Origin: Marinosulfonomonas sp.
Lineage (GTDB): Bacteria; Pseudomonadota; Alphaproteobacteria; Rhodobacterales; Rhodobacteraceae
Length of the DNA: 7,848 nucleotides
Assembly: GCA_019090845.1 (NCBI GenBank)
Contig: JAHRVD010000141.1
Span: 1-7,848, forward strand
Direction of reading: 5' to 3'
Each line of letters begins with the position of its first letter. The stretch's first letter is position 1. Below, piece by piece: positions 1-6,194 of this stretch. A program made the position numbers and the translations under genes. The notes beneath the pieces were generated by a model. That model had not been told where the DNA came from. It searched no databases and worked only from the letters and a program-made list of their open reading frames with translations.

Positions 1-810
<810 letters not shown>

Positions 811-822
811 TTATTAAGGACA

Positions 823-851
823 AAGATGAGTCAAAGGTGATTCGCCGTCAA
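823..851 (-). promoter_or_regulatory. Candidate sigma70-like promoter for ccrM
   Basis: On the minus strand TTGACG (846-851) is followed after 17 bases by CATCTT (823-828). The -35 is a good match to consensus, but the -10 matches only three of six positions. Two GANTC sites fall in or against the spacer, so methylation could affect polymerase or activator binding. I found no clear CtrA box (TTAA-N7-TTAA). This is a weak prediction from spacing and sequence alone. Confidence 0.3.
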
Positions 852-867
852 ATTCTTTTTTCGAATC
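828..867. promoter_or_regulatory. Cluster of three GANTC methylation sites upstream of ccrM
   Basis: GAGTC at 828-832, GATTC at 839-843 and GAATC at 863-867 lie within 40 bp immediately upstream of ccrM; the last overlaps the rnhB stop codon. A GANTC site is expected about once per 256 bp in random sequence. In Caulobacter the ccrM leader carries GANTC sites whose methylation feeds back on ccrM transcription. The same role here is an inference from position. Confidence 0.6.
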
Positions 868-1504
868 AATCACTTAAAGATTTATCTTGATACAAGATGT
901 TGTGGACGGGTTTGAACGAACGTCTATGATGTGGGGTCACCCCAAGATTTTGCAGTGCGCTCAGGTGTTCTTTTGTTGGGTAGCCGGCGTTTTTTGCCCA
1001 GCCATAGCCCGGATGCTGTTGCGCTAAATCCACCATTAGACGATCTCGCCATGTTTTTGCCACAATTGATGCCGCAGAAATCGACAGTGATCGCGCATCA
1101 CCCTTCACGATCGCTGTAGCCCGTCCCAAAAGTCCGGGCGGTATGCGGTTGCCATCAACCAGCACATGATCTGCTTTAACACTCAGACCCACCACGGCGC
1201 GTTCCATTGCCAGCATCGAGGCATGCAGGATGTTCAGCTCATCAATTTCGTCGACCGAAGCTTGTCCAATCGAAACGTCGGCTACATCCCAGATCTGCTG
1301 TGTCAGCTTTTCCCGCAAAGCCGGGCGAATAACCTTGGAGTCATTCAGCCCGGCAGGAACATTTCCCGGATCCAGCCGAACGGCGCCAGCCACCACCGGG
1401 CCAGCCAATGGCCCCCGCCCCACTTCATCGACACCGGCGACATAGGTCGCCCCGCGCGCAAACGCAGAATTTTCATATTTAAAGTCAGGAAAGGTTTTTG
1501 CCAT
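866..1504 (-). CDS. rnhB: Ribonuclease HII
   Basis: RNase HII cuts the RNA strand of RNA-DNA hybrids and starts removal of single ribonucleotides misincorporated in DNA. The 212-residue product has the complete DEDD active site: D26 and E27 in GVDEVGRG, D117 in VLVDGN and D136 in IVKGD, followed by the SISAASIVAKTWRD signature. The length is normal for the family. The frame stays open upstream to 1675, but the ATG at 1504 is chosen because the family begins shortly before the first strand and the extension would run through a terminator and into the end of the upstream gene. No good Shine-Dalgarno precedes this ATG. ccrM follows 91 bp downstream on the same strand. A terminator ends 38 bases upstream of the start, so rnhB probably has its own promoter or depends on readthrough. 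Confidence 0.93.
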   Translation of the reverse strand: MAKTFPDFKYENSAFARGATYVAGVDEVGRGPLAGPVVAGAVRLDPGNVPAGLNDSKVIRPALREKLTQQIWDVADVSIGQASVDEIDELNILHASMLAMERAVVGLSVKADHVLVDGNRIPPGLLGRATAIVKGDARSLSISAASIVAKTWRDRLMVDLAQQHPGYGWAKNAGYPTKEHLSALQNLGVTPHHRRSFKPVHNILYQDKSLSD

Positions 1505-1542
1505 GACGCCAGATGACAGAGGACCGGCCCAATGGGCAAACG

Positions 1543-1577
1543 AAAAAAAGGGGCGGGGGTCATCGACCACCCGCCCC
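1543..1577 (-). terminator. Rho-independent terminator after the secreted-protein gene
   Basis: Read on the minus strand, a GC-rich stem of eight perfect pairs (1550-1557 with 1570-1577) continues past one bulged base into four more pairs and a three-base loop (1562-1564). A run of seven T (1549-1543) follows directly. It lies 52 bp downstream of the stop of the gene at 1630-2097 and only 38 bp before the rnhB ATG. No terminator-like T run is present on the plus strand, so it acts for minus-strand transcription. Confidence 0.9.
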
Positions 1578-1629
1578 AAGGGACCGTCGCGGAAAGCTGG
1601 GGACACCACGCCGGTTATTCTGTTTTGGC

Positions 1630-2097
1630 TCAGCGTGCGTAGCGGGCCACCTGATAACCCCGTTTGCGCAGACATTTTGCATCATAGACGTCGGCGCGGC
1701 GGCCATAACGAACCCGGATCCGATCCTCACAAGCCGACGGCAATCTGTTCACAAACCTTGTGGTTTCGCGCAGGCATAACTTGCCGAAAACCGCCCGCTT
1801 TCCGTTTTTCGTGCGAACGTTAAAAAGACATTCACCCGGCAGTGAGTGGCGCAGACGTTTCATGCGAACGGGGCCCGGAAGCGGTGTGGGGCCATAGTAG
1901 TTTTTTGAAACGGCAGCACCGGAGTTATTCCGACGGCTTGATTTGTTGTCCTCGATCACTTTGGCGATAATTGCCAGTGTCAGGGCACCTGCCAGAATAC
2001 GACCGACATCTTTGTTGCCGGCCTGGGCCGGGCTGACGGAAAAGCTGCCAAAGATAATGCTGGCTGCAAGAATTGACGATGTAATAATTCGGGTCAT
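1630..2097 (-). CDS. Small basic secreted protein of unknown function, four cysteines
   Basis: I do not recognise a named family. The 155-residue product starts with a convincing signal peptide: a basic start, a hydrophobic core at about residues 3-20, and an AQA|GN cleavage site after residue 26. A second hydrophobic stretch lies at about 33-48 and may be a membrane-associated or amphipathic helix. A low-complexity polar and proline/glycine linker runs to about residue 76. The C-terminal half is strongly basic and holds cysteines at 90, 108, 123 and 142, an even number that would allow two disulfides in the periplasm. The ATG at 2097 is preferred over an upstream in-frame ATG at 2205 because it directly precedes the signal peptide and has AAGGA six bases before it. 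It is transcribed divergently from the gene pair at 2259-3231 and ends at a strong terminator. Confidence 0.75.
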   Translation of the reverse strand: MTRIITSSILAASIIFGSFSVSPAQAGNKDVGRILAGALTLAIIAKVIEDNKSSRRNNSGAAVSKNYYGPTPLPGPVRMKRLRHSLPGECLFNVRTKNGKRAVFGKLCLRETTRFVNRLPSACEDRIRVRYGRRADVYDAKCLRKRGYQVARYAR

Positions 2098-2101
2098 GGA
2101 C

Positions 2102-2148
2102 GTTCCTTTCAGTGCTGTGCGGCAGTAGACACCGGTGATGAAAGGAAC
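2102..2148 (-). promoter_or_regulatory. 10-bp inverted repeat sequestering the ribosome binding site of the 1630-2097 gene
   Basis: GTTCCTTTCA (2102-2111) and TGAAAGGAAC (2139-2148) are perfect inverted repeats separated by 27 bases. In the minus-strand transcript the downstream arm contains the Shine-Dalgarno of the 155-residue gene, six bases before its ATG. If transcription starts upstream of 2148, a ten-pair helix would hide the ribosome binding site. The pairing is directly visible; a regulatory role (RNA thermometer, protein-bound leader, or instead a DNA operator) is inferred. Confidence 0.5.
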
Positions 2149-2154
2149 ATGGGG

Positions 2155-2167
2155 CCGAACTGTTCGG
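2155..2167. promoter_or_regulatory. Operator-like palindrome CCGAAC-T-GTTCGG
   Basis: This is a perfect 6-bp inverted repeat around one central base, in the divergent intergenic region. It shares its last base with the first GTTAWNNNATAWC element. As RNA it could not fold into a hairpin with so small a loop, so a DNA-binding site is the more likely reading. The cognate protein is unknown. Confidence 0.35.
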
Positions 2168-2232
2168 TTAAACAATAACGGGCAATTGTTATCAGATAAC
2201 GGCAAGCTACCGGGCCTTGGTTATTGAATATC
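2167..2232. promoter_or_regulatory. Three GTTAWNNNATAWC elements, probable operator array
   Basis: Three 13-bp elements fit one pattern: GTTAAACAATAAC (2167-2179), GTTATCAGATAAC (2188-2200) and GTTATTGAATATC (2220-2232). The middle one is a perfect palindrome around one base, and the others are near-palindromes. Centres are 21 and 32 bp apart, close to two and three helical turns, so all would face the same side of DNA. The array lies between the divergent genes, 27-92 bp before the ATG at 2259. Binding by the winged-helix protein encoded at 2527-3231 is a plausible autoregulation hypothesis, not shown by the sequence. Confidence 0.5.
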
Positions 2233-2258
2233 AGGCGGACAGCGGGCATGTTTCAGCA

Positions 2259-2555
2259 ATGAAACAAATCATGCAAACTGCGCTTTTTGCGCTCGCACTT
2301 TCGCTTGTGGCTGGTGCCTCGTCCGCCGCGTGTTATGCAGATTACAAAGCCAAGCAGGACAACCCGCTGCGCTTGCACTATGGTGTGATAAAACTGCCAG
2401 ACGCCGCCTGTCGCGACCGCGATAGGGCCGCCGCATTTGTGGCCAAAAAAATTGGATCGGCGTCGTGGAAGTTGTTAAGCATTATCTCGCTGTTTGATGA
2501 GAGCGGGTTGGATAAAAGGAAAACGAGTGCCGGGCAGTTCTTCCTACGCTTCTGA
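2259..2555 (+). CDS. Small periplasmic protein of unknown function paired with a membrane regulator
   Basis: I do not recognise a named family, although the mature start CYADYKAK and the LRLHYGV stretch look like proteins seen as hypothetical in Rhodobacteraceae; this is an impression from memory. The product is 98 residues with a signal peptide (hydrophobic core about 7-20, likely cleavage near SSA|AC at residue 23). No lipobox precedes C25, so it is probably soluble and periplasmic. C25 and C51 could form a disulfide. The C-terminal half has a hydrophobic WKLLSIISLF segment and ends in FFLRF. The ATG at 2259 is chosen because it directly precedes the signal peptide; ATG at 2271 is possible, and an in-frame TTG at 2217 would run through the operator array. 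Its ribosome binding site is weak. The next gene overlaps its 3' end by 29 nt. Confidence 0.75.
   Translation: MKQIMQTALFALALSLVAGASSAACYADYKAKQDNPLRLHYGVIKLPDAACRDRDRAAAFVAKKIGSASWKLLSIISLFDESGLDKRKTSAGQFFLRF
2514..2520 (+). promoter_or_regulatory. Strong ribosome binding site that sets the GTG start at 2527
   Basis: AAAAGGA lies six bases before the GTG at 2527, inside the 3' end of the preceding gene. The in-frame ATG codons at 2494 and 2497 have no comparable site. This supports the GTG start and translation coupled to the upstream gene. Confidence 0.65.
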
Positions 2556-3231
2556 CAAAAAATTTTCCGGGGAACGCATCGTCGCGCTGGGCGTCGCAGC
2601 AATCGTTGCGATCCTGTTCGTTGCCGCCGTTTTGCTGTTCACAAACCTACCGGATGCGAATGTTTTCAACGAACGTGTCGAACAGATTTTTATCCAAAAC
2701 GACAATCTGACATCCGGCGCCCAGATCAAGCTGCTCGAAATTCTTGCCCAGTCCGGAACTTCTTTTTCCGAGGTTCTGGCCAGCTATCGCACGGTGATCT
2801 TCGTGCTGCTGATTTTCGCGACGTCCTTGCTGATTGCTGCACTTGTGTTTCTGGTGACGATCATCGCACTGAACCGCCGTATGGGTGAAATCGAGCGTGC
2901 GGGAATTCAGGTGAATTCGCTATTGATTAGCAGGGCCGAACGAACGGTGTTCCTTAACAATATGGAATTCAAATTGACAGAGGCGGCCATCGAAACCCTG
3001 TCTGTTCTTGCCGAAGCCCGGATGGATGAGGATATCCTGTCCGGGATCGAGATCGAGGCGATGATTTCAGGCAAATCAAGTGCGGATTGTGATGAGGCCG
3101 CCGGGGCAACACGTATCAAACGATTGCGTGACACTTTGGGGAACCAAATGGTCAGCGAGTTGTTGATAAAGAACGTCGCCCGCCGCGGGTATATGCTGGC
3201 AATCGACAAAGACGTCATCCGCATGATCTGA
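2527..3231 (+). CDS. Membrane-anchored winged-helix (PhoB/OmpR-type) transcription regulator
   Basis: From the GTG at 2527 the product is 234 residues. After a short basic N-terminus come two strong membrane helices, at about 18-40 and 90-115, enclosing a periplasmic loop of about 50 residues without cysteine. The basic NRR after helix 2 predicts that the C-terminus is cytoplasmic. Residues about 131-225 follow the PhoB/OmpR winged-helix pattern from end to end: LLISRAERTVFLNN then LTEA (the usual opening strands), a helical core, RIKRLRDTLG (recognition-helix region) and LIKNVARRGYML (the wing). No receiver domain is present. It therefore looks like a one-component membrane regulator sensing through its loop, its helices or a partner. 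In ToxR and CadC the winged helix is N-terminal to a single membrane helix; here the order is reversed. It overlaps the preceding periplasmic-protein gene by 29 nt, suggesting co-translation. An ATG at 2494 would add 11 residues. Confidence 0.75.
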   Translation: MPGSSSYASDKKFSGERIVALGVAAIVAILFVAAVLLFTNLPDANVFNERVEQIFIQNDNLTSGAQIKLLEILAQSGTSFSEVLASYRTVIFVLLIFATSLLIAALVFLVTIIALNRRMGEIERAGIQVNSLLISRAERTVFLNNMEFKLTEAAIETLSVLAEARMDEDILSGIEIEAMISGKSSADCDEAAGATRIKRLRDTLGNQMVSELLIKNVARRGYMLAIDKDVIRMI

Positions 3232-3335
3232 CATCTCAAACTGCAGTTACGGCAAAAATCATTGATAACCTTTTGGCGGAACTGGATTTACGGTATTGAT
3301 TAAGTTCACCGAATCTCAAAGGGGTCGTGGGGAGC

Positions 3336-4643
3336 ATGAATTTACCTGTTGCCGACAAGCGCTCGGGCGATCTGCAGACGCGGATTGCAGCCAAACGCGA
3401 TGATCTGATTTCGCTCACTCAGGAATTGATCCGTATTCCGACGCTGAACCCGCCGGGCCTGCATTACCGCGATATTTGCGAAATGCTGCAATCGCGACTT
3501 TCCAATAGTGGTTTTGAAACTCAGTTGGTTCGCGCCCAAGGGACCCCCGGCGATAGCGACAAATATCCGCGCTGGAACATCGTTGCACGCCGCGATGGCC
3601 GCAATTCGGGCGACTGTGTGCATTTCAATTCACATACCGATGTCGTCGAAGTTGGGCTTGGCTGGACCGTTGACCCCTTTGGTGGCGAGCTGATCGACGG
3701 CAAAATATTCGGGCGCGGCGCTTGTGACATGAAGGGCGGGCTTGCCGCGTCAATCATCGCCGCCGAAGCTTTCATCGAAGAGTTTCCTGATTTCTCAGGC
3801 GCGATTGAAATTTCTGGCACCGCCGATGAAGAATCCGGTGGCTATGGCGGCGTTGCCTATCTGGCTGAGCAGGGTTTCTTTTCGCCAGACCGGGTGCAAC
3901 ACGTCATTATTCCGGAGCCTTTGAACAAAGACAGGATTTGCCTCGGCCATCGCGGCGGCTGGTGGGCCGAGATCGAGACATTTGGCGAAATTGCACATGG
4001 GTCGATGCCGTTTCTTGGCGATTGCGCCGTTCGCCATATGGGGGCGGTTCTGGAAGAAATGGAAAATACGCTTTACCCGGCAATGGCTTCGCGCCACACC
4101 GAAATGCCTGTCGTGCCCGAAGGTGCGCGCCAGTCTACAATGAACATCAACTCGATCCATGGCGGCCAAGCTGAACCTGACCCGGATTATACTGGTCTGC
4201 CGTCCCATTGCGTGCCGGACAGGTGTCGCATCACCATTGACCGACGTTATCTGGTCGAAGAAAACCATGAACAGGTGCTGGGTGAAATCACTGACCTGCT
4301 GGAAGGCATCAAGTCACGCCGCACCAACTTTGAATATGAATTGCGTGAACTGAACCACGTTGCGCCCAGCATGACGGCAAAAAATGCGCCAATTGTCGAG
4401 ACTCTGTCGCATTCCATTCAGGATATTCTGGGCAAAACGCCGGATTTGGTTGCCTCACCCGGGACCTATGACCAAAAACATATCGACCGGATAGGCAAAC
4501 TGAAAAATTGCGTCGCATACGGACCGGGCATTTTAGAGCTGGCTCACAAGCCAGACGAATATGTTGGCGTTGAGGATATGCTCGACAGCGCAAATGTCAT
4601 GGCAAACACGCTGCAAAGACTGCTTGCAGCTTCATCACAATAG
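3336..4643 (+). CDS. M20-family zinc hydrolase (ArgE/DapE-type deacylase or peptidase)
   Basis: This is a cytoplasmic metallohydrolase of the acetylornithine deacetylase / succinyl-diaminopimelate desuccinylase group, which removes N-acyl groups or cleaves small peptides. The 435-residue product has the full two-metal site: H100 and D102 in NSHTDVV, bridging D131 in GRGACDMKGG, general base E165 with E166 in ADEESGG, E194 in IPEP, and H404 near the end in LAHKPDEYV. H221 in AHGSMP belongs to the dimerisation-domain part of the site. Length is normal. The start is uncertain: ATG at 3336 has GGGGAG only one base upstream, while GTG at 3327 has AAAGGGG two bases upstream; the choice changes three residues. 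It lies 24 nt before a peptide-type binding-protein gene, so it probably processes the imported compound. It is unlikely to be the biosynthetic argE or dapE in this context. The 104 bp upstream show no clear promoter or terminator, so readthrough from the preceding unit is possible. Confidence 0.88.
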   Translation: MNLPVADKRSGDLQTRIAAKRDDLISLTQELIRIPTLNPPGLHYRDICEMLQSRLSNSGFETQLVRAQGTPGDSDKYPRWNIVARRDGRNSGDCVHFNSHTDVVEVGLGWTVDPFGGELIDGKIFGRGACDMKGGLAASIIAAEAFIEEFPDFSGAIEISGTADEESGGYGGVAYLAEQGFFSPDRVQHVIIPEPLNKDRICLGHRGGWWAEIETFGEIAHGSMPFLGDCAVRHMGAVLEEMENTLYPAMASRHTEMPVVPEGARQSTMNINSIHGGQAEPDPDYTGLPSHCVPDRCRITIDRRYLVEENHEQVLGEITDLLEGIKSRRTNFEYELRELNHVAPSMTAKNAPIVETLSHSIQDILGKTPDLVASPGTYDQKHIDRIGKLKNCVAYGPGILELAHKPDEYVGVEDMLDSANVMANTLQRLLAASSQ

Positions 4644-4667
4644 AAAAAACCAAGAGGGAGTTACTTC

Positions 4668-6149
4668 ATGTTGAAATTCAAAACCAAACTGGCGGTCGCT
4701 GGTGTGGCGGCCCTGATATCGGGGCTTGGCGTTGCCAATGCGGCCAACATCACAGTCGCGATGCAGCTTGAACCGCCGCATCTGGACCCCACCAGCGCAG
4801 CTGCAGGTGCCATCGACAGCGTCGTCTATTCCAACATTTTTGAAGGGTTAACCCGCTTCATGGCAGATGGATCCGTGGTGCCGGGGCTTGCCGCATCCTG
4901 GGACATTTCGGGCAACGGTCTGACTTATACGTTTAAGCTGCATGACGGTGTGAAATTTCACGACGGCACCGGAATGGACGCCAATGATGTTGCGTTCTCG
5001 CTGGATCGTGCCCGCGCCGAAGACTCTACCAATGCACAAAAGGCGCTTTTTGCCGGGATCGCGGATGTTGCTGTTGTTGATCCGCTGACAGTCAAGGTCA
5101 CGCTGTCCGAACCAAATGGCAGTTTCCTGTTCAATCTTGCCTGGGGTGATGCGGTTATCGTCGCGCCTGAAAGCATCGAGAACATCAAAACCAACCCCAT
5201 CGGAACCGGCGCTTTCACATTTGTTGACTGGGTTCAGGGCGATAAGATCGAGATCGCCAGAAATGCCGACTACTGGGGTGAACCAGCCAAGCTGGACGCA
5301 GCGACTTTCAAATTCATCTCTGACCCCACGGCCGCTTTTGCCGCTGTGATGGCCGAGGATGTTGATGCATTCACCGGCTTCCCGGCGCCCGAAAATCTGC
5401 CTCAGTTTGAGGCAGATCCACGCTTTCAGGTTCTTGTTGGCTCGACCGAGGGCGAAACCATCCTGTCAACCAACAACAAAATGCCGCCGCTGGATAACGT
5501 CAAAGTTCGTCAGGCGATTGCCCATGCGATTGACCGTCAGGCAATTATTGACGGGGCGATGTTTGGCTATGGAACCCCGATTGGCACCCATTTTGCACCC
5601 CATAACCCGGCCTATCTGGATCTGACCGGCAACTCGAACTACGACCCGGCAAAAGCCAAGGCGCTGCTTGCCGAGGCCGGGTTTGCAGACGGTTTCACCA
5701 CCACGCTGAAATTGCCGCCACCTTCATACGCACGTCGAGGCGGCGAGATCATTGCCGCGCAATTGCGTGCCGTCGGTATCAAAACCGAGATCAGCAATCT
5801 GGAATGGGCACAATGGCTAGAGCAGGTGTTCCGGGGTAAAGATTTCGGTCTGACGATCGTATCCCACACCGAGCCGATGGATATCGGGATCTACGCCCGG
5901 CCGGAATATTATTTCCAATATGATAATCCGGATTTTCAGGCCCTGATGAAGACATTGAATGCTACCACCGATGCAGGTGATCGCACGAAGTTGCTGCAGC
6001 AGGCGCAGACGATTATTTCTGAGGATTATGTGAATGGCTACCTGTTTGAATTGGCATTCCCAACGGTCGCCAATGCCAAAATCGTCGGCCTTTGGGAAAA
6101 TGCCCCGACACAAGCCACTGATCTGACGGCCGTTTACTGGAAAGATTAA
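4668..6149 (+). CDS. ABC transporter periplasmic substrate-binding protein, family 5 (DppA/OppA type)
   Basis: This protein captures a peptide or peptide-like solute in the periplasm and delivers it to the permease encoded next. The 493-residue product begins with a Sec signal peptide cleaved after ANA (residue 25), with no lipobox, so it is a free periplasmic protein. The family 5 signature is clear near the N-terminus: YSNIFEGLTR, VPGLAASW, GLTYTFKLHDGVKFHDG and ANDVAFSLDR (about residues 54-114). Typical C-lobe features follow, including VRQAIAHAIDRQAIIDGAMFG. Length is normal. GAGGGAG seven bases before the ATG is a strong ribosome binding site, consistent with the high output binding proteins need. 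The family also carries opines, nickel, glutathione and sugars, so the ligand cannot be named; the upstream M20 gene favours an N-acylated amino acid or small peptide. Confidence 0.93.
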   Translation: MLKFKTKLAVAGVAALISGLGVANAANITVAMQLEPPHLDPTSAAAGAIDSVVYSNIFEGLTRFMADGSVVPGLAASWDISGNGLTYTFKLHDGVKFHDGTGMDANDVAFSLDRARAEDSTNAQKALFAGIADVAVVDPLTVKVTLSEPNGSFLFNLAWGDAVIVAPESIENIKTNPIGTGAFTFVDWVQGDKIEIARNADYWGEPAKLDAATFKFISDPTAAFAAVMAEDVDAFTGFPAPENLPQFEADPRFQVLVGSTEGETILSTNNKMPPLDNVKVRQAIAHAIDRQAIIDGAMFGYGTPIGTHFAPHNPAYLDLTGNSNYDPAKAKALLAEAGFADGFTTTLKLPPPSYARRGGEIIAAQLRAVGIKTEISNLEWAQWLEQVFRGKDFGLTIVSHTEPMDIGIYARPEYYFQYDNPDFQALMKTLNATTDAGDRTKLLQQAQTIISEDYVNGYLFELAFPTVANAKIVGLWENAPTQATDLTAVYWKD

Positions 6150-6156
6150 GGACCAT

Positions 6157-6184
6157 GGTTCCGGCGGCAATCGTCGCCGGAACC
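6157..6184 (+). other. Intercistronic mRNA hairpin between binding-protein and permease genes
   Basis: Bases 6157-6168 pair with 6173-6184 as a 12-pair stem containing one G-U pair, closed by a four-base AATC loop. No T run follows, so it is not a standard terminator. Such hairpins after binding-protein genes are known to protect the upstream message from 3' exonucleases and to raise binding protein over permease. It starts 7 nt after the stop at 6149 and ends 10 nt before the permease ATG. Confidence 0.7.
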
Positions 6185-6194
6185 GATCAGAATA

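Noticed and set aside
874..888. Possible CtrA box near the ccrM upstream region
   Set aside because: TTAA at 874-877 has no second TTAA seven bases away on either side.
1505..1675. 57-residue N-terminal extension of rnhB from the ATG at 1675
   Set aside because: It would run through the intrinsic terminator and overlap the end of the upstream gene, and RNase HII normally begins just before the DEVGRG strand.
2217..2258. TTG start 14 residues upstream of the small periplasmic protein
   Set aside because: It would put non-hydrophobic residues before the signal peptide and make part of the operator array coding.
2494..2526. ATG start for the membrane winged-helix protein
   Set aside because: No ribosome binding site precedes it, whereas the GTG at 2527 has AAAAGGA at ideal distance. 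It remains possible.
3239..3248. AACTGCAGTT palindrome after the regulator gene
   Set aside because: There is no loop or T run, so it is not a terminator. A 10-bp palindrome of this kind has no further support as an operator.
3262..3290. Possible promoter TTGATA-N17-GATTTA before the M20 gene
   Set aside because: The -10 matches only two of six positions, too weak to call.
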